A stretch of DNA of 64,000 nt from Calendula officinalis (taxonomy: Eukaryota > Streptophyta > Magnoliopsida > Asterales > Asteraceae), in contig OY970826.1 in the NCBI GenBank assembly GCA_963853835.1, positions 77,494,929-77,558,928 of the forward strand. The letters are read 5' to 3'. Shown one piece after another: positions 35,144-46,660 of this stretch; within the stretch, counting starts at the first letter, position 1; each line of letters starts with the position of its first letter. A model generated the notes under the pieces. It saw only the letters and a program-made list of their open reading frames with translations, was not told where the DNA came from and made no database searches. Position numbers and translations under genes: made by a program.

Positions 35144-36815
35144 TGATATTGACGGATTTAGACATGTTTTTATCCGTCAATAATCTACTATTTATACATG
35201 GTTTATTAGGAAAACCATGCTTTTCATGTCTAATCCTTGTGTTTTTGTAAATTGCAGGTCATAACCCAAAGTATACAAGAAACGAGCCAAATATGCATAA
35301 AATGAACAACCCCTGAAAATGAGTTGCTCGAGCTAAGAAATACATTTGTCAAGTGATCGGTTGGAGCATAAAAAGAACTAAATGGATCAAATAAACTAAA
35401 ACAAAAAGACTGATGAAGGAAAAGAAGTCGCATATTTCTTTTATCATAATCTGGATCAAAAAGACCACAGTTGTACACGGCCAAGATTCAACACAACCAA
35501 CTTAGGAGAAGACTTATATTAGGCCACGAAATTAATACATATCTTGGAGCCAAATAATTATTTAAAAGGAGATGGCCACTTTGATTAAAAGGACATAGTG
35601 GATTAATTTGGAGATACACTTGGGTCACAATTAAATTCGGTCACCAAATAAAGAATTAAAGATGGGCCACGTTGAGAGAATTGAAAATAGAAGTCCACAT
35701 GAAAAGAAAGATGGCCCACACGAGAAGTTACACAAAAACCACCGGCCCATTGTTCTTTTTAGACGAGAATTATTAAAAGGTTAAGATTTAATTGACAAAG
35801 GGGGAGTTCACGTAGAGCAGTTTTGGAGCGACAGCGGAAGACAGCCGTAAGGCTGTCAACGAAGGAAACCCAGACGCAGATTGGCATACGGACGAAACAC
35901 AGGAATAACATAGTCACGGTTTATCTTTTTATTATTATGTTTTCTTGTGATTATATGTTTGATTTGTCTAGTATGTTCATGTGCTAGATCTTTGTATTCA
36001 CTATGTTTTGAAGACTTTTAGGTCTATGTTTGGTTTAATTTTAGGATTATCGTTTTAATGTTCGAATAATTGTTGATCAATGCATTAATCTTTCGGTTTA
36101 TACTTTTGATCTTTGCCGTTTAATTTGTTTATTAGTGATTAGTTTAACTATTGACAATATTTGAACTAGTTATTAATATCTTCATCTTTTCACTCAAGTG
36201 ACCTAGATGGCGATCCACTAGGAATAGGGATTGAAATTAGATTCCAATAAGTTAGGATAAATCGGAAGTCTAACCGTAGTAATGAAAGTTCTAGGTTAGA
36301 GGTTTAGGTGATCCAAACCTATTAAGATCAACAACCCGAGGTGTGATTAGATTGCAACTTTTGAGAGAAGGAATTCCTATTAGTTGTGTTTAGTTTATTA
36401 AACGGGATTGAGAGGAATCTAGTACCGTGACCTCTAGAACATTAGAAGTAATCGGAGCTTAGCAACTAAACTTAGACCTAAATGAATTCAATCATGGTGA
36501 ATACCCTTTTAAATCTTCAAAACAGTTCACTTAAATTCATTGTTTATTTATCATTCATAGTTAAGTAATTTTAGTTCACTTTAATTCCATTAATATTTTA
36601 GTTTTAATATAAAAACTCTCATGAAATATTTTGCTCTAATTAATTTTCTTAGTTTTAATCTTACGGTCAGCTTAACTGTTCCCTGAGGAGACGATAACCC
36701 GTTTTTACTTACCTTTGCTATACTATCCGCGATTAGGTCATACTTGCCTAAAAGTGTGGTAGTCTAGGTTAGGAGTGAAAAAGAATATATTTTTATAACT
36801 AGATTTAACACATCA
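35144..36815 (+). repeat. 5' LTR of gag-only Athila-like element
   Basis: Starts TGATATTGACGG, ends AACACATCA, and is directly followed by the tRNA-Asp-type PBS. Line-by-line comparison with 40123-41794 shows one substitution and no indel. Confidence 0.95.
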
Positions 36816-36821
36816 AGTTTT

Positions 36822-36839
36822 TGGCGCCGTTGCCGGGGA
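36822..36839 (+). other. Primer binding site, tRNA-Asp type
   Basis: TGGCGCCGTTGCCGGGGA, the primer site characteristic of Athila/Tat-lineage gypsy elements, six bases after the LTR. Confidence 0.9.
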
Positions 36840-37033
36840 ACGGTTGCTTGATTTAGTAGATTAGAACTTAGTTTATTAATTGACCCTCGTCTAAGAACTA
36901 GTTCTTGGACGAGTTATTTGCTTTATTTATTTTACTTTATTTTATTTTATTTTATTTGTATTTTTTTACATCAGGTGCATTTTATAGTTTGTTTTGTTCC
37001 CTTGCAGTTTATTTTTCTTTACAGTTTATTCAA

Positions 37034-38884
37034 ATGGGGGACGCAGAACAATCAATGTGGACAATGAGGCAAATAGCACCGAATGCTCCTGTTCCTGCTA
37101 TTAGGAAACCAGATATCACGGGGGTAAATTTTGAGATCAAGGGCCATTTTCTGAGCATGGTCCGTGAGCTAAATTATGATGGTAAAATTCTTAATGATCC
37201 CTACCAACACATAGAAGATTTCCTAGATATTTGTGAATTGTTTAAACAACAGGGTGTATCTACTGATGCTGTCAGACTCAGACTGTTTCCCTTCAGTCTC
37301 GTTGGACAAGCAAAAGCATGGCTAAGGTTATTGGAGCCTGATTCCATCACTACATGGGAGGAACTCAGAAGCCGGTTTATCATTCGTTATTTTCCACCGG
37401 CTAGAACTGAAAAAATTAAAACTAACATTATGACTTTCCAACAGGATGTAGGTGAAACACTAACGGAAGCTTGGGAGAGGTTCAAGAGGTTGGTAAGAAC
37501 GTGCCCAAATCACGGTTTCCAGAAAGGTAACATTGTTCAGATATTTTACAAGGGATTAGATTTCACCTCTCGCTCAACACTTGACTCATCTAGTGGAGGT
37601 GTATTCTTTTATAATACCCCGACTGCTGGTTACCAACTCTTGGAAGACATGGCGGTGCATAACCTGGAATGGATGTCAGACAACCAAACCATGCAAAACA
37701 AAGCTTCAATCAATGTCATCAACGATCATTCACGTGAAGAAGTGGCAATCTTGAAAAACAACCATAAGGTATTTGAACGACAAGCAGATAAACTAACCGC
37801 TTCTTTATATGCTTTTCAGGTTGGATGCGATAAATCGATGTTGACCGAGGAGGAAGTGCACTATATGAATCAAGGATTCAAGGGAGGATTAAAATCCGAT
37901 TCAAAATTGTCCTCTTTAGAGAGTCTGATTAAAAAATTCATGGCCAGTCAAACCAGAGAAAAAGAGGAAAATCAACAAGCTGCAAATGAGATGCAACAAA
38001 ATATAAGAAATCAACAAGCATCGATTCAAAAATTGGAACGAGTTGTAGGGATGATGACACAATTACTACCCGAACAATCACAAAGTGTTCTACCTCCCAA
38101 CACTCAGGGGAATCAAAAGAGAAGTATTGATGCTTATGCTCAAGTGAACGCAATAACTACCCGAAGTGGTAAACATGTAAGTTCACCTCTTGTTAAAACT
38201 AATGATATATTTGATGTACAGGAAGAAGAGGTGGAGTTCGAGGAGATCGGAATTGAAGAAGAGCCAGAGGTTAAAGTTGTAACATGTGCACACATTGTTG
38301 ATTATTCTTGTTTTCCTGATGAATCCTTTGATGACTATCTTTCAACCGAATTAGATACACTATTTATGACCAGTGATCTCAATGAAATTGGTGATGATGA
38401 CAAAAGCCCCGATGATGTAATAAGAGAGCTCGAAGAACTCTTATATGCTGACGCCTTAGATGCCCAAAAGCCCGACAGAGTTTCAGAGCAAATTCCTTCA
38501 AATGGAAATTTTCAAAACAATTCATCTCTTAACGACCATCCAACTCATGAGCTTAAACTTCCGCTTACTCATCTTGAGTATGCCTTTCTACAAGAATTTG
38601 ACATCGAGGATTTCTACCAAAATGTTACTGAAACCATACCAATAAATCACCTCTCTCGACTCGAAAACCCAACTCTTAAAGAACTCCACGAACACATCAT
38701 CAATGACACATTTTCCTATGAGTTCTTATATATGGTCGAGTCTCAACAAAAAAATGAACCTTGTTGTATATCTGGTACTGAGGCCAAAATTAAAATAATT
38801 GAAAGTCGCGAAGGCCCGAATGGCAACCATTTTGGCCCGAGTGATATCGTTGCTAAAGAACGCCCGGTAATCTACCCCAAGTAA
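37034..38884 (+). CDS. Gag of Athila-like retrotransposon, intact
   Basis: The gag polyprotein (616 codons from the ATG at 37034) should build the cytoplasmic particle and package element RNA. The capsid domain (about residues 60-215) reads DPYQHIEDFLDICELF, then LRLFPFSLVGQAKAWL and the Athila-typical TWEELRSRFIIRYFPP. A glutamine-rich helical stretch (about 300-370) and ITTRSGKHVSSP (about 373) follow. The acidic C-terminal part has HELKLPLTHLEYAFLQE, which resembles the sequence preceding protease in full Athila elements, and then ends at VIYPK and TAA. No zinc knuckle is visible. The frame stays open 43 codons upstream (from 36905), but that part is hydrophobic and T-rich, so MGDAEQS is preferred. 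Intact gag in a young element suggests selection for, or very recent origin from, an active family. Confidence 0.9.
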   Translation: MGDAEQSMWTMRQIAPNAPVPAIRKPDITGVNFEIKGHFLSMVRELNYDGKILNDPYQHIEDFLDICELFKQQGVSTDAVRLRLFPFSLVGQAKAWLRLLEPDSITTWEELRSRFIIRYFPPARTEKIKTNIMTFQQDVGETLTEAWERFKRLVRTCPNHGFQKGNIVQIFYKGLDFTSRSTLDSSSGGVFFYNTPTAGYQLLEDMAVHNLEWMSDNQTMQNKASINVINDHSREEVAILKNNHKVFERQADKLTASLYAFQVGCDKSMLTEEEVHYMNQGFKGGLKSDSKLSSLESLIKKFMASQTREKEENQQAANEMQQNIRNQQASIQKLERVVGMMTQLLPEQSQSVLPPNTQGNQKRSIDAYAQVNAITTRSGKHVSSPLVKTNDIFDVQEEEVEFEEIGIEEEPEVKVVTCAHIVDYSCFPDESFDDYLSTELDTLFMTSDLNEIGDDDKSPDDVIRELEELLYADALDAQKPDRVSEQIPSNGNFQNNSSLNDHPTHELKLPLTHLEYAFLQEFDIEDFYQNVTETIPINHLSRLENPTLKELHEHIINDTFSYEFLYMVESQQKNEPCCISGTEAKIKIIESREGPNGNHFGPSDIVAKERPVIYPK

Positions 38885-40122
38885 TCTAACTAGGGGAGAG
38901 TCAAGCTCAGGACTCGGAAATAAACGAAGCGCTTCTCGGGAGGCAACCCGTGCTTTTACTAATTTTATTTTATTTTGTTTTGTGTGTTTTTTTTTTCTTT
39001 TGATGTTAGGAACCTGGATTGAGCTGAATGAATGCTTGAACGATGATGCTTGGATGAGGATGCTTGGATGATGATGCTTGCAATGCAAAACCACAAAACC
39101 TCAGGGAGTATTTTTCCTTTGTACCCTCATTTTACACTTATGTTTTGAAACTTTTAGATGCATTGGGGACAATGCAAATTTCAAGTGTGGGGAGGGGGTT
39201 GAATTAAAAATTCCACCACTTAATTTTGTGAAATCTTTGAAATAATCGTCTAAATGAACGCAAATGATTTTAATTAACACTAGCCAAATTTTTTTAAGAC
39301 ATTTATCAATGCTTCGAGGAAAAACAAATTACGAAATTTTTTCGATTTAAACGATAAAATTTGTTTTAGTTTTTATGTTTCAAAATTTGTGGCTTTTCAT
39401 TATTTTAAAAAATCTTTTTAGTAGCTTATAAAATTTTTAGTGGCCTAAGTAATACAACAAGTCTTGCATAAGTCAAAATCTTTTCTTAAGTTAACTTTTG
39501 ACCCAAAAGGTTGAGATTGAGTACTTAGTTTAAAAAATCCCTTTGTGTACGAAATACGCCGGCGAAAGCCGAGAATTAAAACAGTCAAAGAATCAGGATA
39601 CTGCATAAGTTTCAGCTCCCTTCGGCCCAATTGGATGTCCAATATATATCATAAATCAATAAGGGGTCCGTTGGAAAGTCGAAGTAAGGGTTAGATCTGG
39701 TGTTAATTATCGAAAAATTCCAAAAGCTGAATAAATGTGATGTACAATGTGCATAACAATCATAAACAGTCACATTGGCAAAAAGTTTAAAGTGTGTTCA
39801 ATTCAAAATATCTTCAAGTTGGGAGTTTACGCAAAAGTAAAAAATTTTGAATTGTGCAAGAATGAGTAGACCTTAGGCTAATAAAGATTGAATAAGTTAA
39901 CTAAAAATTGATTAAAATAATGAAAAGTTGGTTAACACTATACACAAATTTGAGCATAAAAATTTTAACAAATTTTATCCGCTAAAACGAATGATTTTCC
40001 GAAAGCTGTTTTGAAGGTGTATTGAAAGAAGTGTCAACTAATATGATCTTTATTTATGGCTAGTGACCCGTTTTTAATTGATGATTTGCTTGAGGACAAG
40101 CGAAGTTTAAGTGTGGGGATTT
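38885..40122 (+). other. Non-coding 3' part and polypurine tract
   Basis: Starts with the GCGCTTCTCGGGAGGCAACC motif often found after Athila gag/pol. A purine tract AAGTGTGGGGAGGGGGTTG lies near 39182 and the PPT AAGTGTGGGGATTT (40109-40122) abuts the 3' LTR. No coding sequence was seen. Confidence 0.75.
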
Positions 40123-41794
40123 TGATATTGACGGATTTAGACATGTTTTTATCCGTCAATAATCTACTATTTATACATGGTTTATTAGGAAAACCATGCT
40201 TTTCATGTCTAATCCTTGTGTTTTTGTAAATTGCAGGTCATAACCCAAAGTATACAAGAAACGAGCCAAATATGCATAAAATGAACAACCCCTGAAAATG
40301 AGTTGCTCGAGCTAAGAAATACATTTGTCAAGTGATCGGTTGGAGCATAAAAAGAACTAAATGGATCAAATAAACTAAAACAAAAAGACTGATGAAGGAA
40401 AAGAAGTCGCATATTTCTTTTATCATAATCTGGATCAAAAAGACCACAGTTGTACACGGCCAAGATTCAACACAACCAACTTAGGAGAAGACTTATATTA
40501 GGCCACGAAATTAATACATATCTTGGAGCCAAATAATTATTTAAAAGGAGATGGCCACTTTGATTAAAAGGACATAGTGGATTAATTTGGAGATACACTT
40601 GGGTCACAATTAAATTCGGTCACCAAATAAAGAATTAAAGATGGGCCACGTTGAGAGAATTGAAAATAGAAGTCCACATGAAAAGAAAGATGGCCCACAC
40701 GAGAAGTTACACAAAAACCACCGGCCCATTGTTCTTTTTAGACGAGAATTATTAAAAGGTTAAGATTTAATTGACAAAGGGGGAGTTCACGTAGAGCAGT
40801 TTTGGAGCGACAGCGGAAGACAGCCGTAAGGCTGTCAACGAAGGAAACCCAGACGCAGATTGGCATACGGACGAAACACAGGAATAACATAGTCACGGTT
40901 TATCTTTTTATTATTATGTTTTCTTGTGATTATATGTTTGATTTGTCTAGTATGTTCATGTGCTAGATCTTTGTATTCACTATGTTTTGAAGACTTTTAG
41001 GTCTATGTTTGGTTTAATTTTAGGATTATCGTTTTAATGTTCGAATAATTGTTGATCAATGCATTAATCTTTCGGTTTATACTTTTGATCTTTGCCGTTT
41101 AATTTGTTTATTAGTGATTAGTTTAACTATTGACAATATTTGAACTAGTTATTAATATCTTCATCTTTTCACTCAAGTGACCTAGATGGCGATCCACTAG
41201 GAATAGGGATTGAAATTAGATTCCAATAAGTTAGGATAAATCGGAAGTCTAACCGTAGTAATGAAAGTTCTAGGTTAGAGGTTTAGGTGATCCAAACCTA
41301 TTAAGATCAACAACCCGAGGTGTGATTAGATTGCAACTTTTGAGAGAAGGAATTCCTATTAGTTGTGTTTAGTTTATTAAACGGGATTGAGAGGAATCTA
41401 GTACCGTGACCTCTAGAACATTAGAAGTAATCGGAGCTTAGCAACTAAACTTAGACCTAAATGAATTCAATCATGGTGAATACCCTTTTAAATCTTCAAA
41501 ACAGTTCACTTAAATTCATTGTTTATTTATCATTCCTAGTTAAGTAATTTTAGTTCACTTTAATTCCATTAATATTTTAGTTTTAATATAAAAACTCTCA
41601 TGAAATATTTTGCTCTAATTAATTTTCTTAGTTTTAATCTTACGGTCAGCTTAACTGTTCCCTGAGGAGACGATAACCCGTTTTTACTTACCTTTGCTAT
41701 ACTATCCGCGATTAGGTCATACTTGCCTAAAAGTGTGGTAGTCTAGGTTAGGAGTGAAAAAGAATATATTTTTATAACTAGATTTAACACATCA
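40123..41794 (+). repeat. 3' LTR of gag-only Athila-like element
   Basis: 1672 bp, differing from the 5' LTR only at 41536. Ends AACACATCA before the ATACT duplication. Confidence 0.95.
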
Positions 41795-41835
41795 ATACTT
41801 GATTCTTGCTTTGAATCGTGGGTAGCACGGCTGAA

Positions 41836-41836
41836 T

Positions 41837-41867
<31 letters not shown>

Positions 41868-41875
41868 GGGGGGGG
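41836..41875. repeat. (GT)n followed by a 25-G run
   Basis: TG repeats pass into an uninterrupted run of 25 G (41851-41875), immediately beyond the Athila-like element. The length of such a run is doubtful in any assembly. Confidence 0.9.
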
Positions 41876-42250
41876 CAACAAGGTTAAATTGGGATGTTTA
41901 TGTTGGAGGTAAAAACACGTTTCCAAAAAGCAAGTATTAGGATGCTTTTGTAAAACGACGTTTTCATGTTGTATAAACGCAGATAAGTGATTCTGAATTT
42001 GGTTTTGCCAAACACTACATTTTTATCTTTATACCGATTGAACGTTATTGCCAAAATCCCCACTTAATTATGGCTTAGTTCATGCCATATGCCCCTATTT
42101 TAGGACTTCATAATTAAAAGTTAATAAATTTTGTTTCTAACATTTTACGTTTCAATTTTTTCCGAAATATGTCAGCCCTATTTATGAGAGTATGCTTAAT
42201 TTGAGGTTGGCCCCTCGTCTAAAGCCCAATACAAATTTGTAGAAATAATT

Positions 42251-42374
42251 TTATTTTTTTGAACGGTAAATCCTAGTCTACATCTAATTTCCACTTATAT
42301 CTACGACGGGACTTGAACCCCCAATGTCAAGGTTGTGAGACAAACACCATACCGCTAGACCAAAGGCCATTTGA
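42251..42374 (-). mobile_element. tRNA-derived SINE with 14-bp duplication
   Basis: TTGTAGAAATAATT flanks it exactly (42237-42250, 42375-42388). The minus strand reads a tRNA-like head with TTTGGTCTAGCGGTATGG (A box) and GGTTCAAGTCC (perfect B-box consensus). It then has a short body and the tail ACCGTTCAAAAAAATAAAA. Two good pol III boxes and a perfect duplication suggest a young copy. The head looks like a tRNA but the sequence does not close an acceptor stem, so it is not a tRNA gene. Confidence 0.9.
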
Positions 42375-42444
42375 TTGTAGAAATAATTAAGCGATACAAA
42401 TTACACAAAAGCTCAAGTCCCCAACAGTATATCACTATAAATAG

Positions 42445-42640
42445 GGGTGTCAAAAGGGTCAACCCGACCCGACCCTAACCCGAACCTGATTATGCTAATC
42501 AGATTGGGTGTATATTCAGTCTCATATTAATATCGGATTATTTCAACCCGACCCGACAAACCCGATGTTAGTATCGGGTCGGGAATCGGGTTTAGATTGA
42601 TTCCCTTTTTCGGGTTGATCCGATTAGACCTGGTCGCAAA
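42445..42640. repeat. hAT-like MITE remnant with CGACCC words
   Basis: Starts TAGGGGTGTCAAAAGGG like the other word-filled hAT elements and contains AACCCGACCCGA and TCGGGTCGGG repeats. The right end and target duplication were not resolved. Confidence 0.4.
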
Positions 42641-42832
42641 ATTTTTGTAGTTTATGTTTTTTTTAGTAATAATGCTTGGTTATTTGTCTGAAAGCTTATG
42701 ATTTTAGTTTTGCTTTTGCTTTTTCTAGGTGACATTTTATCTACTACTTATAAAGCATTTAGAACCTTTATCTAAATAGCATTTTGAAAATTCAATCATT
42801 TTATTGCTATTTTAGGATATAATCCTTTTGCT

Positions 42833-42912
42833 AAAAAAAAGCTACAGCTAGGATTTGAACGTGCAATACATGAGTTATGTGCGAACGTTCAAACCATCTG
42901 ATCTAGTCATCG
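42833..42912 (-). mobile_element. SINE fragment of a second type
   Basis: The minus strand shows GACTAGATCAGATGGTTT (A-box-like) followed about 40 bp on by GTTCAAATCC (B box) and a short T-rich/A-rich tail at 42833-42840. No clear target duplication. Confidence 0.45.
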
Positions 42913-43324
42913 GCTGCACTAATCTCCCTAAACACAAACTATCTAAATCACTAAATGTTATCACGTGGGTAGGCTTTAATTGAATGGCCCACCAAAGTTA
43001 TTAGACATCTTCATCACTGTTCGGACCAAAGTTATTAGGGCAATCCAACCGTTCATTTGGGAATCGGATTTTGCATCGGTAATGAAACAGTCGATTCAAT
43101 TCCCAATCGATTATCCCTTATCTCTAGACGCCTCCTTGATTCCTAATTCAACAATAAAAACCTCGGCTATTCATCACAATTTGTAGTTCAGGTTCGAATC
43201 ACAGATCGATTAAGAAACATCGAAGAGAGGACGCAATGATAAACTCCTCAAGGATTCCCTCAAATCTCATTCTAATCTTCAAATCTCAAGAAGGTATCAT
43301 CCTAAGTTTTGTTTCATCTTCATA

Positions 43325-43640
43325 TTTCATCCCTGTAAATATAATGGACTTTGCTAGCAATGTTTTAATAATTTTTAATTGGTTGGCAGCATCAATTATT
43401 ACAGTAGATATACCCCGTACCCTGCCTTTTATCACCTTATGTATATGGGTTTGAATGTGTGTTTGTGTACTGTTTAGTCTTTATAAACATGCAAATTAAT
43501 ATATTGAAATTGTACAGGAGCCTTCCTCATGGATGTTGATGTTTCTATTTCTACTCTAATCTTTGTGAATTTATGTGTTCCTGAAACAAAAGGAAAACCT
43601 TTGGAAGAAACCAATGGTCCTTCAGATTACTTGACATATA
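43325..43640 (+). pseudogene. Sugar-transporter-like exon remnants
   Basis: Downstream of an AG acceptor at 43517 the frame reads ...TLIFVNLCVPETKGKPLEE. VPETKG is the signature following the last membrane helix of major-facilitator sugar transporters. An upstream piece (about 43356-43410) reads SNVLIIFNWLAAS, similar to an earlier transporter helix. The remaining ten or so helices are absent, so this is a fragment, perhaps carried in by a transposon. Assignment rests mainly on the PETKG block. Confidence 0.45.
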
Positions 43641-45707
43641 TCTTTCTTTACAGGTATACATTCATTCTTAAACTTGTCATCTATCATAAATAAACTTAAC
43701 ACCTTTAATCCTACACATAATTCATACATCTTTTTATGGCTAATTTTCATTTATCTATAAGTGTTTGCTGATATTTTGGGATTATTATCAATATGCCTAT
43801 AAGATTGATTCATTTTATCGTTGTTTTCCAGTTAATTACAAGTATTTCACAATTGAGTCAAGTGTTGGTCATCGATTACATTAATTGCTTAAACCTTGAA
43901 GATTCTATGTTTATGTAGAAATCTTGCTGTTCTGCAAATGAGTGTTAAAGTTTAAAAGACGAGTTGTATGAATTTTGAAATGATATTGAAGAGGTCCATG
44001 ATATTGCAGTAGATCTAATTCTATTTAACATGAACATGTGGTAAGGGCCATGTGTTGGGATGAAAAAAATGGATGACCGTTGGAATTGGACCACTATTTC
44101 TGGGTTGAACCTGCCCGAAGACATTCACTGTCTTATGTTTGCCAATTAGATTGGTGTTGACGGATGGTCGTGCTTGAAGTTTTAAAAAGGCAGTGTGTGG
44201 TAGGGGGCATGTAGTTGTTACTTTTCATATGGCATGATTTATGTTATCTTTTTAGTTAAGCATCAATGCTTTTGATTATCTTGTTGTGTGCTTAACTTTG
44301 TATTAATGGATAAGTGTATCTTTATCTTTTCTTTAGTATTTATAATGTATTGTTATTTGGTACCTTTAAGTCAAAACAGGTTTAAATGGGAACGTGTATG
44401 GTCAACTTACTAGAACATATAAAATAGATTCTGGTCAACTTTTAACCTCTTTGACATTGCAGTGGCATGATTTTCTTGTAATTTTGAACTATGAATCATT
44501 TAACTAATTCATTTGTGTTTGCTTTCAATGATGGACCCCAATCATATTATGAACTGAACCGATGCTTCAACTACACTACACTCGAGGTATTAAACTTTTT
44601 AAAAAATTATAACCGTTAAATTGGTCAAGCAAAGTCACTATAGCTAAACAATAATATTCCTAACTATAATTTGGCTCTGTGCAGCCCTTTAGTCTGAGAT
44701 TTTCTGTTATTCCTTACCAAATGGATCAAACGTGTCAAAATGGGTTGAGGTAAGAATATAATTATGGGCTGACTGGTTCACTTATCACATTAATGGCTAT
44801 TGAATATGTAAACATTTTGTGAGTATAAAAAGTTAAAAACATAAAAGCTGTTTCAAAAGGGCGTATTTTTGGTCGAAAGCTCTTTTGAGTTTTGACCCAT
44901 TGCATGCTCATTAAAACACTTAAATCATTCAAGTACCAAACCTAGACTTTCATCCAGATGTACATCTTTCAAAATACATGAAACTTAACTACTTTTGCAA
45001 GTCAAACCAGCCAAACCATTTGACCCTTCTTGGTCAAACAGCGTTTGACCAGATTGACCATATTATAAAGTTTGAACAGATTTGAGCCGATTCTCACATT
45101 TGATCAGTGTCTTGACTAGATTGATTCAACATATTAATTATAATCTTAGCATTAGAGTAAAAATATAGTAATATTTTTAGGTTGCATATGATACTTTCAT
45201 TTCCAAGTCATAAATTTGTTGTTGTAGGATGTTTGATTAATATGGAAATTATCAACAAGAATTCCCAAGTCTTAAAATGGTTGATGTTGGATGTTTGATT
45301 AATATGGAAATTATAAAAGAAAATGGATTTCGTGTTACCGAATTTCTGATTAGCTGTATGTTTGTATTAAATTGGTCAACATGTTTACAATCCCGTTTAA
45401 TAAATGGGATGGGTTGAGAAATATCTAAAAATGTCAACGTTTTATGACTTAATGTTGAGTTGAGTTGAAATTTTCATCCCGACCAAACACATCAACATGT
45501 TTATGACATATGACCCCACCCGACTTATTTCTAATTGTAGCTCTAACCAACTGGCCTACTGGATCATATGTTCTTTTACTATAATTATCTTTATTAATCT
45601 CTTAAATCTTATAACGTTGAAACTACCACCACCACCACCTATCATTCGCGACCACCCCCACCACTATCCACCACTACCGCTCACCAGTTTGATGCCGTAA
45701 AATAAAG
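43641..45707. other. Intergenic DNA without recognised genes
   Basis: No gene recognised. A 26-bp segment (GGATGTTTGATTAATATGG...) is repeated at about 45228 and 45289. The stretch ends in the Helitron-like terminus at 45711-45750 and could be the body of that element. Confidence 0.4.
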
Positions 45708-45710
45708 TCA

Positions 45711-45750
45711 CAGGGTACCCGCCGCCGCATTGCGCGGGTACCCTGCTAGT
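45711..45750 (+). other. Helitron-like 3' terminus
   Basis: CAGGGTACCCGC (45711-45722) pairs perfectly with GCGGGTACCCTG (45734-45745) across an 11-base loop, followed by CTAG (45746-45749) and T. Hairpin then CTRR then T is the Helitron 3' signature. Taking the inner stem CCCGC/GCGGG, the spacer is 7 bases. The 5' TC end was not found. Confidence 0.45.
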
Positions 45751-45899
45751 AATTTTTAAATGATAAAATGATGTTTCGTGTTATATCATAGGTGGTATGA
45801 AATGATAGTTATAGTGTGATACGAGTATAAACTGAAAAAATAAAAGGAAACGACTTTTAAAAACAAAACTTGAAGGGGGTTTAAGTGTAAATTCGTCAA

Positions 45900-46660
45900 C
45901 GACAAAACCCCTTTTCACTTTCACTCCATTTTCTCTCAACAAGTTTCAGTTTTTTTTCTTAGTTTTAAGAAACGTACAATTTTATCCTTCTCTAATCTGT
46001 CTGTCACACTCAGAATCACACATATATGTAGGATTCCGTTGTGTTTCCGGTGAGATTTCCGCTTAGGAACAATTATCGCCGCCGCCTCCTCCGTGTAAGT
46101 GACTTTGGAGATCGGATTTTTATCAGCTCCGGTGATTCCGTCATCGCCGGGATCTGCCATGGCTGTAGGGTGAGATTCTAATGTTATCATACCGATGATA
46201 TATTTCGATCTCGATTATTTCAAATTTTGCATATGAACCTAAATTTGATTCGATATTTCGCAAAAATAAAATTGAGTGAAATGTTATGACGTTTTCATGG
46301 ATTACGATTTGAAGATGCTGAATTGATGTGTGTTTCATCAGTTTTTTCATCTCTGAGCTCCAGTGAGATGTATTTAGGGCTTTTCAAGAAATTTAGCCTA
46401 AATGGATGGATATATCAAATTTGAATTGTCGTTTGTTGAGATGACGACGTATAGTAGTTTCTCGAACTGCAGGTTTTGATTTTGAGGTATAGATTATTTT
46501 GTTTTTAGAGAATTTAGGGCATACAGAAAGATTATGAGTAAATTGGTCGAATTTCTGACAGAAGTTGCTAACTCTTAAGTGTTATGTACTTGTTGTAAGA
46601 TTAAACTACTTTTTATCTGACAAAATTATTCAAAGAATAAAAAGAAATAAGGCAGAGATA
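45900..46660 (+). other. Probable 5' UTR with intron of the F-box/kelch gene
   Basis: CT-rich and GC-rich sequence (45900-46165) has the look of a transcribed leader, and GTAGGGTGAG near 46165 offers a donor. A T-rich stretch precedes the coding exon. Exact splice sites are not certain. Confidence 0.4.

Larger units (their letters stand above)
35144..41794 (+). mobile_element. Complete gag-only Athila-like LTR retrotransposon
   Basis: Two 1672-bp LTRs enclose PBS, gag and a polypurine tract, flanked by the exact 5-bp duplication ATACT (35139-35143, 41795-41799). Total 6651 bp. The PBS and gag are of the Athila/Tat gypsy type. There is no protease, RT, RNase H or integrase: after the gag stop only about 1.2 kb of non-coding sequence precedes the 3' LTR. 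It must have been mobilised by enzymes supplied in trans. The LTRs differ by a single base (A at 36557, C at 41536), so the insertion is very recent. Confidence 0.95.

Noticed and set aside
35230..35484. 84-codon frame repeated at 40209-40463
   Set aside because: The exact duplication is simply the two LTRs of the young element; the frame runs antisense and has no domain.
42251..42374. tRNA gene
   Set aside because: A and B boxes are good, but no cloverleaf with acceptor stem closes, and the sequence has an A-rich tail and a 14-bp target duplication, so it is a SINE.
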